Shown here piece by piece: positions 19,842 to 28,600 of a DNA stretch of 64,000 bases (position 1 is its first letter; every line of letters starts with the position of its first letter). The notes below the pieces were generated by a model that saw only the letters and a list, made by a program, of their open reading frames with translations, was not told the origin of the DNA and did not search any database. Source of the DNA: Paramoeba atlantica (taxonomy: Eukaryota; Discosea). A program made the position numbers and the translations under genes. The stretch covers positions 186,001-250,000 of the forward strand of contig CDRNVI010000070.1 in NCBI GenBank assembly GCA_977017575.1, in the 5' to 3' direction.

Positions 19842-22067
19842 ATGTTTAGTCGTTCCTTTTTTCGCAAACTAACTACACAGCATTTGGCTCGTTTACAAAA
19901 GATACGAAACATTGGAATCAGTGCCCACATTGACAGTGGTAAGACAACCCTTACTGAACGGATCCTGTTCTATACAGGGAAAATCAAAGCGATTCATGAG
20001 GTCAAGGGAAGCGATGAAATTGGGGCTACAATGGATTCTATGGAACTGGAACGTGAACGCGGGATTACAATACGCTCTGCGGCGACACACTGTCACTGGA
20101 AGGATACCCCGATCAATCTCATCGATACTCCTGGACATGTGGACTTTACCATCGAAGTGGAACGTGCGTTACGGGTGTTGGATGGCGCTGTTCTGGTCGT
20201 TTGTGCCGTCGGAGGGGTACAGAGTCAGACAATTACTGTAGACCGTCAGATGCGTCGCTACGGAGTACCGCGTTTGGTTTTCATCAACAAAATGGACCGA
20301 GATGGCGCCAACCCAGAGAAGGCGATCAAGGCGTTGCGGGATAGGCTACACATTAGATGTGCGCCGATGCAGTTACCCATAGGTGTTGCCCACGAATTTG
20401 AGGGCGTCGTAGATATTTTGGACGAGAAGGCTTACTACTTTGAAGGGAAATATGGTGAAAACCTTCGTGCGGAGAACGTTCCTGACTTCTTGTCAAAAGA
20501 GGTACATTCTCAAAGACAGGAACTATTTACATTATTAGCTGAAGTCGACCCTGAACTGGAAGATATTTTTCTAAACGACAAGATACCGAGTTCGGAACAG
20601 CTAAGAGCAGCTGTTCGTCGTACGTGCGTGAATCGGACGTTTGTTCCTGTGTTCGTTGGATCGGCGTACAAAAACAAAGGGGTACAGCAGCTCTTGGACG
20701 CCGTGGAAATGTTCCTACCGAATCCGAGGGAAAGGGTAAATAGCGCCTACACCATCAAAGATGTTGAAGACGATGAAGGTTCTTCTCAACGCGTAAGGGG
20801 AGAACGCGTTGAGCTTGCGAATGATGACGAAAAACCTCTTGTTGCGCTTGCGTTCAAATTGGAAGAAACCAAAAGTACAGGGCTTTCTAATCACATTCGC
20901 GTTTATCAAGGCAAGATCCGTAAAGGAGATTCCCTGCGAAATGTTCGAACAGGACAGAATTTCTCTGTCCACAAACTTGTTCGTATGCACTCCAACCATA
21001 CCGAAAATGTTGATGAAGTGCGCTGCGGAGAGATTTGTGCGGTACTGGGCGAACTTGGTTTAAGTAGCGGTGATACTATGGTGAAAAATGTTCCGCCGTC
21101 AAGTCCCATGTGGGCTGGTAATATCGTATTAGAAAATATGTTTGTTCCTCCGCCGGTAATGTCTTTTACGATTAAACCGAAAAGGTCTGTCGACAAGCAT
21201 GAAATGGAAACTCGTTTGAAAGCATTTATGAGGGAAGATCCAACATTATGTGTGTCGAACAATGCGGAGACCGGTGAGCTTATCACAGAAGGAATGGGTG
21301 AATTACATCTTGAAATTTATTTCGAACGGTTGCGCAGGGAGTACGGTATTGACACGATAGTTGGTCGACCAACTGTGAACTACCGCGAAACTATACAAGA
21401 AAAGATGGTTTTCGACTATACTCATAAACGACAAACAGGAGGACAGGGCCAGTTTGCACATGTGAAAGGTGTTATAGAGCCAATGGAAATCGACTTAAAA
21501 TCCGACGTAGGAGTAAAGAATCGCATTGTACTTCGTTGTCCGAATTCAGAAATTCGAGAAAATTTACAAAAAAGCTTTCTTAAGCAGTTCGAAATGCGTA
21601 TCCTTGGCAAAGGTCCAATGATGCGAGCACCTCTGTGGGGGTTTCGTCTAGTTTTGGAAGGTGGCAGCACGCACGATGTTGATTCGACTGATATTGCCTT
21701 CAGAGCTTGTGCACAAAATTTATTTGACGAATACTTTCCCAAATGTAATCCTACTCTTCTTGAGCCATGGATGTCAGTTGAAATCTCAACACCTGGTGAC
21801 ACGTTTACCGAAGTCATGAGCGAGTTTCAAAGGCGAGGCGGAACTGTGGCGGATACCACCGTAAGCCCTGCGGAAGCTATATTAAATGGTGAAGCAAGTT
21901 TGGATTCCATGTTCGGATTTATTACCAGATTGCGCTCCTTGACAAAAGGTGTTGGGACATTCAGTATGGAATTTCTAGAATACAGACCTATGAATGTACA
22001 CACCGCTCAGGAGATTATTGATCGTCGAAACAAAGAACTGGATCGCGAAACGCCGTTCAGACTGTGA
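19842..22067 (+). CDS. GFM1: Mitochondrial elongation factor G
   Basis: A 741-residue translational GTPase. G1 is AHIDSGKTTLTE, with ERGITIRSAA, DTPGHVDFT and NKMDRDGANP following; the HIDSGKTT form and the overall length are typical of mitochondrial EF-G1 (about 750). Domains II to V follow in the expected order, with GMGELHLEIYFERL in domain III and GGTVADTT in domain V. The N-terminus MFSRSFFRKLTTQHLARLQK is a good mitochondrial presequence, so the ATG at 19842 is chosen; the frame upstream lacks an ATG. It drives translocation on the mitochondrial ribosome. Confidence 0.95.
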   Translation: MFSRSFFRKLTTQHLARLQKIRNIGISAHIDSGKTTLTERILFYTGKIKAIHEVKGSDEIGATMDSMELERERGITIRSAATHCHWKDTPINLIDTPGHVDFTIEVERALRVLDGAVLVVCAVGGVQSQTITVDRQMRRYGVPRLVFINKMDRDGANPEKAIKALRDRLHIRCAPMQLPIGVAHEFEGVVDILDEKAYYFEGKYGENLRAENVPDFLSKEVHSQRQELFTLLAEVDPELEDIFLNDKIPSSEQLRAAVRRTCVNRTFVPVFVGSAYKNKGVQQLLDAVEMFLPNPRERVNSAYTIKDVEDDEGSSQRVRGERVELANDDEKPLVALAFKLEETKSTGLSNHIRVYQGKIRKGDSLRNVRTGQNFSVHKLVRMHSNHTENVDEVRCGEICAVLGELGLSSGDTMVKNVPPSSPMWAGNIVLENMFVPPPVMSFTIKPKRSVDKHEMETRLKAFMREDPTLCVSNNAETGELITEGMGELHLEIYFERLRREYGIDTIVGRPTVNYRETIQEKMVFDYTHKRQTGGQGQFAHVKGVIEPMEIDLKSDVGVKNRIVLRCPNSEIRENLQKSFLKQFEMRILGKGPMMRAPLWGFRLVLEGGSTHDVDSTDIAFRACAQNLFDEYFPKCNPTLLEPWMSVEISTPGDTFTEVMSEFQRRGGTVADTTVSPAEAILNGEASLDSMFGFITRLRSLTKGVGTFSMEFLEYRPMNVHTAQEIIDRRNKELDRETPFRL

Positions 22068-22494
22068 GACCTATTCGGTGAAACAGCATTTTTTTTTTGA
22101 GATTTTCATTAGCGAATTCTTCGAAGCATGATTTTTTTTTTATTTGCAGCCTGAAAAAGGTACGCAGTTTACTTCATAAATGAGGGTAAATAAGTTGAAG
22201 TGTCGAACTGGTACTCGCTTCCGAGAACTTTAAAAGTTTTGCTTACGTCTTTATGAGGAACGGCGAAATCAATTTATCCCCCCTTTAACAGTACGCAGCT
22301 CCAGAAGACCGCAACTATTTAAATAGTGTAAAATTCTTATTTGGAAGTATATCAGAGATTTCTATTTTTGTAGAAAGAACCCATTAAAAAATTTATTTTT
22401 TGTTGATTTGCATAGATGAGCGCGCTCGCTCGACCCAGTGATTAGATTTTTCACGCCGAGTTGTAACTTGCACGGATAATCAGTTTTTACAGAC
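22068..22494. other. Intergenic spacer
   Basis: AT-rich spacer with two T-runs of 8 or more (about 22091 and 22132). The sequence ends TTTTTACAG two bases before the next ATG, which looks like a 3' splice acceptor. No gene is seen. Confidence 0.45.
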
Positions 22495-23616
22495 ATGGCT
22501 TCGAGATTTCCATCCTCGAAGGCTGCGCATCTGATTGCTTCTCTAATACAGAGGACTGGTGAGAATACTGCCAGGGAAATTGAATTTGCACCTTTAAAAC
22601 TTTACAACGAAACTCAGAGAGCTTTGGAATTCGCATTACCCACTATGTGTGAGGCTACTCCTGAAACGATGCTGCATGATCTGTACAACACAATGTACAT
22701 ACGTGAAATGGAGGTGTCATGCGACGTTGCCTACAAGCAAAGGAAAATACGGGGATTTTGCCACTTATACAATGGACAAGAGGGTGTGGCGGTTGGAGTG
22801 GAATCCGCGCTGAAGGACAACGACCTCCTTGTGTCCTCATACCGCTCCCATGCATGGCACGTGTTGCGAGGCGGCACAGCTTTCGAGGTGTTCTCCGAAT
22901 TGCTTGGGAAACATTTTGGATGCTGCAAAGGAAAAGGTGGTTCAATGCACCTTTGTAAGGTCTCAGCGAACTATTACGGAGCGAATGGCATAGTTGGGGC
23001 TCAAGTTCCGCACGGCATCGGACTTGCACTAAGCTTGGTATACGACAAATGGAAGGATAGGAGTCCGGAGGCGGTAAGCGTGACCGTTTTTGGCGACGGA
23101 GCCGTTACACAGGGTCAGGTCTGGGAGGCGTACAATATGGCTGCATTGTGGAAACTACCTTGTCTTTTCATATGTGAAAATAACCAATTCTCCATGGGTA
23201 CTCCGCTTGAGGGTCATAGTGCGAACGCTCAAATTTACACACAGTGCCGATCGTTTCCAGGCGTTCAAGTCGACGGCATGGATGTTTTCAGTGTGCGAGC
23301 TGCAACAAGATGGGCTAGGGACTGGGCACTTAAGGGGAATGGTCCCGTGTTGTTAGAGCTGAAATGTTACCGGTATTCAGGACACTCCATGTCCGACCCG
23401 GGTACTACCTACCGTTCGAAATCTGAGGTACGGGACATACGACGAAGCCAAGACTGTATTGAACGACTCAAGAAGCACCTTGTTGCGGACACCCTGGTCA
23501 CCTCAGAAGGATTTGATAAAATAGAATCTCATGTCAGGGAAGCAATAGCTCAAGAATATGCGCAGGCGGACACCGGCGCAAGGGTGCAACTTTCTGAACT
23601 CGAAACGGACGCCTAA
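22495..23616 (+). CDS. PDHA1: Pyruvate dehydrogenase E1 component subunit alpha
   Basis: A 373-residue protein with the E1-alpha fold. The thiamine diphosphate motif GDGAVTQGQVWEAYNMA runs to ENN about 30 residues later, and the phosphorylation-loop sequence YRYSGHSMSDPGTTYR is present near residue 297, with Ser available where eukaryotic PDH kinases act. GHAWH-like SYRSHAWHVLRGG and KGGSMHLC are also conserved. It forms the alpha2beta2 E1 with a beta subunit not in this window and feeds acetyl-CoA to the TCA cycle. The N-terminus MASRFPSSKAAHLIASLIQR is a plausible mitochondrial presequence. The length is usual for the mitochondrial type. Confidence 0.95.
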   Translation: MASRFPSSKAAHLIASLIQRTGENTAREIEFAPLKLYNETQRALEFALPTMCEATPETMLHDLYNTMYIREMEVSCDVAYKQRKIRGFCHLYNGQEGVAVGVESALKDNDLLVSSYRSHAWHVLRGGTAFEVFSELLGKHFGCCKGKGGSMHLCKVSANYYGANGIVGAQVPHGIGLALSLVYDKWKDRSPEAVSVTVFGDGAVTQGQVWEAYNMAALWKLPCLFICENNQFSMGTPLEGHSANAQIYTQCRSFPGVQVDGMDVFSVRAATRWARDWALKGNGPVLLELKCYRYSGHSMSDPGTTYRSKSEVRDIRRSQDCIERLKKHLVADTLVTSEGFDKIESHVREAIAQEYAQADTGARVQLSELETDA

Positions 23617-24172
23617 AGGTATTCTTCAACGAATGACATGCATTCAATAAGCTCACAAGTCCCATACAGCTCAAATTTTGCTCATGTGGGAAATTGTTAA
23701 TATAATAATATATAATTGTTTAATATTAATAATATATAATTGTTAATACATTTGAGACGTGCCTATAAAGGTAAGAGGATATGTATGCTGGGGGGACATA
23801 CACATTGTGTACTGGAGATATACCTGAATGCATTACGCATTGATGCTCCTCTATGATTCGTATAGCGTACCTGTAGAACCTGTGGTACGGTCCTATGGTA
23901 CTTAGTATGTGTACATGTTATACATGTAAAAAAACGTATGCACTTACGTAGTATTTGTATTTATGCAAAAATGTCCTCGTTTTTTTATATAAAATTATTA
24001 CAAAATTATTATCAAATTGGTCGTGTAGCATTGGTTAGCTCTGACTAGTACTACCCAACTAGCTTGGAACTACTACTGTATATGCGATTTCCTAGTGCTG
24101 AAACTCTTTCTACTTCCGTTGCATACCATTACCGTAACGTTCATTCTTTCCAGCCGTTTCCATGCAAATGAC
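23617..24172. other. AT-rich intergenic spacer with short direct repeat
   Basis: TAATAATATATAATTGTT is repeated at about 23701-23718 and 23729-23746. A GTACATGTTATACATGTA inverted motif lies at about 23911. The sequence just before the next gene (CATTCTTTCCAG, about 24142-24153) resembles a 3' splice site. No RNA gene is recognised. Confidence 0.45.
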
Positions 24173-25732
24173 ATGATCGATAGCCACATTGTCGATCGAC
24201 GCTTTGCGCGACTTGGAGATTTAAAGCGCATGTGGTCGAATGTATCACCGAATCTTTCTCAAGCAATATCAGTATGGTCTTTGTTTTGTTTATGTCTTGA
24301 GCAAAACCACCTAGAAAGCATAATTTCGGAAGTTCTGGCATATATTTTTGTCGAGGAACCTCTGTTTATTATTCAGTGCGTGGACGGTAGACTCTCTGTA
24401 CCGCTCACACTCAGCACATTCTTCGAAAAGCCTTTTCCAGCAAATCAACGCGTAGAGGAGGCTACAATGCTTGTGTTTGGTGCGACTATGATGCTTGGCA
24501 TATACATCTACATTAATGAAAAAAGATTGCGCAACGGAACACTGGATAATTCAGCAGCGCATGAAACATGTATCCCTGGTGCAAACGCAAAAGTTTATAT
24601 GGACTCCGTTTCTACTACTAATGCTCCCGGAATGTATCCTCCTGTTGAAGCTGTTGAGCATCTAGCCCACCTATTTCAGATTTTGCTTAACCTTGTGGGG
24701 ATTAAAGAATTTGAACTAGTCGATGTCATACGAGAGACTATTCTGAAAATTGATAGCTTAATTACATGTTCCTGTTGGACTCCGTTTAGTGCTGTCCATC
24801 CACTTCTCCGAAGTACGCTCACCCTTCGCACAGCTCGTTGTCTCCGAGAATGCATTCACTTTGATCCGACACATTATTTTGACACACAAAAGGCATTGAA
24901 TGAAAAACACAGACGGCATTTGTCACCTTCCGAGTTTGGTCGGCTAAAAGACGTATTCTTCGACTTCCGTCATGATCAACTACAGGAAGTTTCCTTAGGT
25001 TTTATACAACACGTTCTAGCAGAGGAGAAACGTCTAACAGGTGAGGCAACGCCAACCAAATCTTTCTATTCAGCAAGGCAACATCATCAGGTGAAATATA
25101 AGGACGCGATTAACTACGATGATAAATGCAAGATAATTACCTCTGAACTCACTTATCATCTTCACATAGCGTTACAGATTGTTATTGTCTGGCTCTGTTC
25201 GGACACTCGTCGGAAAGATTTTTTTCAGTTCCTAGAAGGTTCTGCTTCGTCGATCATTTCTGTTGACGCCCTAGACGCGCGATCTTCTAGTGTTACCCAA
25301 AGTGATGTTTTCATGAGGTCAAACTTTATGTGTCGTTCCAGGAGATTGCAATATGTTTATGAAATATACGACTTCTTTGGTTCAAAGAATTTTGTAGGGC
25401 GAGAGAGAGGAGAGCACCTTCAAATGAGAGTAATTATGGTAGGCTACATACTACTAAAGAAGGATTCGTTTTGGAAAATCGTGAATCATTGTCAGCAGAG
25501 TGAACTAGTGCTATGTGTTATTGCTTGCTATAGAAAGATACGTTCACTTTTTTCGCACGCACGGAAAAAATTATTTGCGAATAGCCAAGAAAAACGAACT
25601 AATACAAATACTCCCTATATTTTAGTACGTGAACAGACACGGAATCCCTGTATCACAACGTTTGAAAGAAATTTGAGGCAAGTCATTGATATTCCAATTG
25701 CCGAAAGGCCCATTGCGTGTACCAAACTATGA
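24173..25732 (+). CDS. Protein of unknown function
   Basis: A 519-residue protein from the ATG at 24173 (MIDSHIVDRRFARLGDLKRM). The frame is open upstream to 24095 without an ATG. It looks mainly alpha-helical, with hydrophobic helices around 50-70 and 125-160, several His/Cys residues, and a basic C-terminal 100 residues (KIRSLFSHARKKLF). I recognise no domain. A TBCC/TPR-like or mitochondrial soluble protein are possibilities only. It is the last gene before the repeat-rich region. Confidence 0.65.
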   Translation: MIDSHIVDRRFARLGDLKRMWSNVSPNLSQAISVWSLFCLCLEQNHLESIISEVLAYIFVEEPLFIIQCVDGRLSVPLTLSTFFEKPFPANQRVEEATMLVFGATMMLGIYIYINEKRLRNGTLDNSAAHETCIPGANAKVYMDSVSTTNAPGMYPPVEAVEHLAHLFQILLNLVGIKEFELVDVIRETILKIDSLITCSCWTPFSAVHPLLRSTLTLRTARCLRECIHFDPTHYFDTQKALNEKHRRHLSPSEFGRLKDVFFDFRHDQLQEVSLGFIQHVLAEEKRLTGEATPTKSFYSARQHHQVKYKDAINYDDKCKIITSELTYHLHIALQIVIVWLCSDTRRKDFFQFLEGSASSIISVDALDARSSSVTQSDVFMRSNFMCRSRRLQYVYEIYDFFGSKNFVGRERGEHLQMRVIMVGYILLKKDSFWKIVNHCQQSELVLCVIACYRKIRSLFSHARKKLFANSQEKRTNTNTPYILVREQTRNPCITTFERNLRQVIDIPIAERPIACTKL

Positions 25733-26423
25733 AAAGATGCGTCTCAAGATACGAGGTTGAAAACCAACGATCTGTGCCATCATAAAAACGTGTCTCTATA
25801 ATTTGAACTCTTAGATGAATACGAAAGGAAAATGCACATACAAATATATAATGTTACAATGCCCCGCGGGACTGTCTTCTAAGGGATATGTTTCTGTGAG
25901 GGTTAGAACTAACAGAAACTAATCTCTTGATCATTCGTGTACTTGCTCGTAATAATTGAAATACTATTAAAGTTGGAGAAATATTTTCTCCAATATTGCG
26001 CCAACGTATTTTGACACCGTCAGATCTCATAGTGTTGTGCTACAATTGTTTCACATGTAATATTATGAGGGCTTGCTGTGTCCAACACTTGCCCGGTTGG
26101 ACCGACCCACATCTTGCAATATCTGACCCTAATAATTTCAATAAATATTACTTTCACTTACGACTCATTTATTCAGTATATAAACCCCCCACAGCGAAAA
26201 GTCACCCCCCTCTAACTTTTCAGCCAAGTGTCCGTTTGAGCTCATTTTTGTTGCATTTTGCTGTTCCCAACACAAAGACTATGCGCGTTATAGCATGAAA
26301 CCAAGGCTCTCAAATGCGTGCATCCGATAGATGGATTATCACTTTCTTCACATTTTTCAAGATGCCAATTTCTCACACTTTAACAAATTATATCTTCTCC
26401 TCCCATGAGAATTCTAATTATTT
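25733..26423. other. AT-rich non-coding stretch
   Basis: No gene recognised. Short open frames here (around 26000-26300) lack coding character. AGTATATAAACC at about 26176 is TATA-like without a clear gene behind it. It grades into the repeat copies that begin near 26424. Confidence 0.4.
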
Positions 26424-27089
26424 TTGTCCGTTTTTGCTGATTTTTGTTGCAAACGAGAGATCTCGTTCTCCTAGCAAAGATCTTTGCCGCTATTTTTTAA
26501 TATTGACCCACTTGTGCCCCCTGGCCGCGGAGTGTTTGTTTTCCTAAATTAGTGTGGTATGTCGATGCAAAAAAATCAAACCTAAAAACAATTTTCTTCT
26601 TCAGTTTCTAAAATGATCTAAAAATGGTGGGAACGTGTAGATCTCAGAATTTTGAACGAGAAAATGATATCTTAACCCCCTTAGGCCCCTTCAAGCAAAA
26701 AGTAAAGGGGACAGCTTAAAAAAGTTGATTTATCACCGTTTCAAGAAAGAACCAATCAAGGAGAAATATTCCACCACGTGACAAATTGAATGTTTGTTAT
26801 CTGTTTTTGATCATTTTTGTTGCAATCGAGAGAACTCGTTCCCCTAGCGAAGATCTGTGACACCATTTTCATGTTGACCCCCTTCCCCCCCCCTGGTCGA
26901 GGAACATGAGATTTTTTGGGTAATATTGGCATGACTATGTAAAAACGTCATTAAAAAAATGAGTTTTAATTTGTTATCTGTGAAGAGGTCTAAAAACAGC
27001 GGGAACGTGCAGATCTCAAAATTTTGAACGAAAAAGTGGTGCCGCAACCCCCCTAAGCCTCGTTGTACAAAAAAAAGAGGGGGGTGACT
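26424..27089. repeat. Tandem pair of diverged ~375-bp repeats
   Basis: Two copies, about 26424-26715 and 26800-27089, align in the same order. Both have TTTTTGTTGCAA followed by CGAGAGA and CTCGTT, then CTAGC(A/G)AAGATCT, then a TTGACCC stretch, then GGGAACGTG(T/C)AGATCT and TTTTGAACGA, then a CCCC-TTAGGCC-like end. They have diverged by substitutions and small indels. No coding frame spans them. They could be decayed mobile-element copies or a satellite remnant. Confidence 0.7.
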
Positions 27090-27107
27090 TATTCGTTGCG
27101 GGGGGTT

Positions 27108-27206
27108 TATTGTCACCCCCCCCTTTATACTTCAGGGGGGCCAACCCCCCCTTTATACTTCCGTTTTCATCCAGATGAAAAATCAGCACCCCCCGTTTAT
27201 ACTTCC
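27108..27206. repeat. Cluster of three C-tract/TTTATACTTCC repeats
   Basis: Three direct copies of a C6-9 run followed by TTTATACTTC(C) lie at about 27115-27134, 27145-27162 and 27188-27206. Three more copies of the same element lie at 28007-28090. The runs could form i-motif/G-quadruplex structures. Confidence 0.75.
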
Positions 27207-27212
27207 GGTCCC

Positions 27213-27248
27213 AAAAAAACAGCGCCGCTTCGCGGCGCTGTTTTTTTT
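27213..27248. repeat. Perfect hairpin flanked by A-run and T-run
   Basis: CAGCGCCGC and GCGGCGCTG form 9-bp arms around a TTC loop, and the flanking A7 and T8 extend the pairing to about 16 bp. Related hairpins occur at 27932-27950, about 40093, 41085-41097 and about 41575. It looks like a bidirectional intrinsic terminator, but in nuclear DNA it is better called a repeat family. Confidence 0.8.
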
Positions 27249-27930
27249 AATAACAATTTTCTACATTTTTTTTATTAAACGTTAGAGGTGTGTGTAGACA
27301 TTTTGCTAGATATACATTTAAATTATTTGCCGTATTTTTTCCCATGTCAATACTCGCAGTGGGTTAAGCTTTATCCCCCTCTTCATCGCGTTCGGCCTCC
27401 CAACGAAATAATGGTTTCAAGCGCGGAGCCTGCGACATTACCTGTGTCCGTCGGTTCACCCCAGGGAGGAAAGAATCCAACAATGTAGGAGAAGTTGAAT
27501 GTGTCTCATTCGAGTAGCAGTGCTCCACAAATAAACGAGAAGTACGGCGTCTGATCTCGAACCATCCGCTCCATCCGGAAAAATGGTGTCGGATTTTTCC
27601 AGAAAAAAGTAAATCTATCGTAGTCGCAAGCGCGATGGGGTTTGCACAAGAACAAACATGTCGAGATGCGAAAAAATTAACGAACTCCTCCTTAGCGAAC
27701 TGGGCGGGATGACAGCTAGCGCGGACATGCGCCTGCTGCAGCAAAGGCGAATGTACCTCGTTTCAAAGACTGTCCCATGAAGCTTCTAATGGTAGATCGT
27801 CCCGACACGTATTCACTACAGCGTAATAAACAGCGTATGTTGATTATGTGCAAGAGGAACACGGAAGCAACATTATGCCCTGCATGTTTGGAGATTAGAT
27901 GATTGATTTTTAGCTAGAATAATAGGAAAC
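27249..27930. other. Non-repeat stretch with possible short split coding region
   Basis: Two short plus-strand frames have coding-like composition: 27411-27488 (MVSSAEPATLPVSVGSPQGG...) and 27658-27780 (MSRCEKINELLLSELGG...). They are in different frames and separated by about 170 bases with GT/AG-like borders (a GT at 27485, an AG at 27622-27623). An intron there would join them, but this is a guess. No family is recognised, and no minus-strand frame begins with ATG. Confidence 0.25.
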
Positions 27931-27931
27931 G

Positions 27932-27959
27932 AGCGCCGCTAAGCGGCGCATTTTTTTTT
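27932..27959. repeat. GCGCCGC hairpin followed by T-run
   Basis: GCGCCGC and GCGGCGC pair around a TAA loop, followed by nine T. This is a second member of the hairpin family seen at 27213. Confidence 0.75.
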
Positions 27960-28004
27960 GCCCCTTTTTCAAAAATATTTGTTTCGCGGATTTTTCAAAA
28001 AATT

Positions 28005-28094
28005 AGACCCCCCCCTTTATACTTCCGAAAGTGAGACCCCCCCTTTATACTTCCAAAAGTACCGAAACCGGCGGAAGTATAAAGGGGGGGGTGA
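28005..28094. repeat. C-tract element array with inverted copy
   Basis: Two direct copies of C7-TTTATACTTCC (about 28007-28026 and 28036-28054) are followed by one inverted copy (about 28073-28090), so the outer copies can pair as a 20-bp-arm hairpin. The same unit occurs three times at 27115-27206. Confidence 0.75.
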
Positions 28095-28213
28095 CAGTAT
28101 TTTTCAAAACGTCACTAATTAGTGAAATTTTATCTCCCTGACGATTAAAAGAAGTCTCTGATACTCTAGCAGCGCTACACATCCTCTGAGAGCAAATACT
28201 TTCTTTTCTTGTT

Positions 28214-28600
28214 TATAAAGGGGGGGCTCGTCTATTGTTGGCAACTTTTTTTTGCCAACAATAGATGATACAATACCCCCCTTAACCAACAATAAATGGA
28301 ACGGCAATAAAATCCTCTATTGTTGGCTATCAAGGTACCTTACGCTACTTTTATCACTTACACTACCGTCGCCCCCCCCTCATATACACGAGGATACATA
28401 CATATCCTCGGAAAAGAGAAAATTTTCGAAATTTTTCGAAAAATGTGGAAATTTTGACCTTAGTAGATTCCAGGAGTTTATCCGTCGTACATGGCAATGG
28501 GTCAAAAAAATCTAAATTAATTAAATGTCAACAATAACCGATTGCCAACAATAGGTGATTTTATTAGTTTGCCAACAATAGATGATTGCCAACAATAGAC
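28214..28600. repeat. Dispersed CCAACAATA repeats
   Basis: CCAACAATA or its complement TATTGTTGG occurs at least seven times: an inverted pair at about 28233-28264 around a T-rich loop, near 28286, near 28317, near 28536-28554, and twice at 28570-28598. The last copies run into the 5' end of the next open frame. They may be a cis-regulatory site cluster or a repeat. Confidence 0.7.

Noticed and set aside
23700-23760. Replication origin from AT-rich repeats
   Set aside because: AT-rich direct repeats alone are not evidence of an origin in a eukaryote.
27213-27248. Rho-independent terminator and hence bacterial DNA
   Set aside because: Hairpin plus T-run has the right look, but all genes around are eukaryotic and the hairpin belongs to a local repeat family.
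27364-27744. 126-codon minus-strand frame as a gene
   Set aside because: It does not begin with ATG and overlaps the more coding-like plus-strand pieces.
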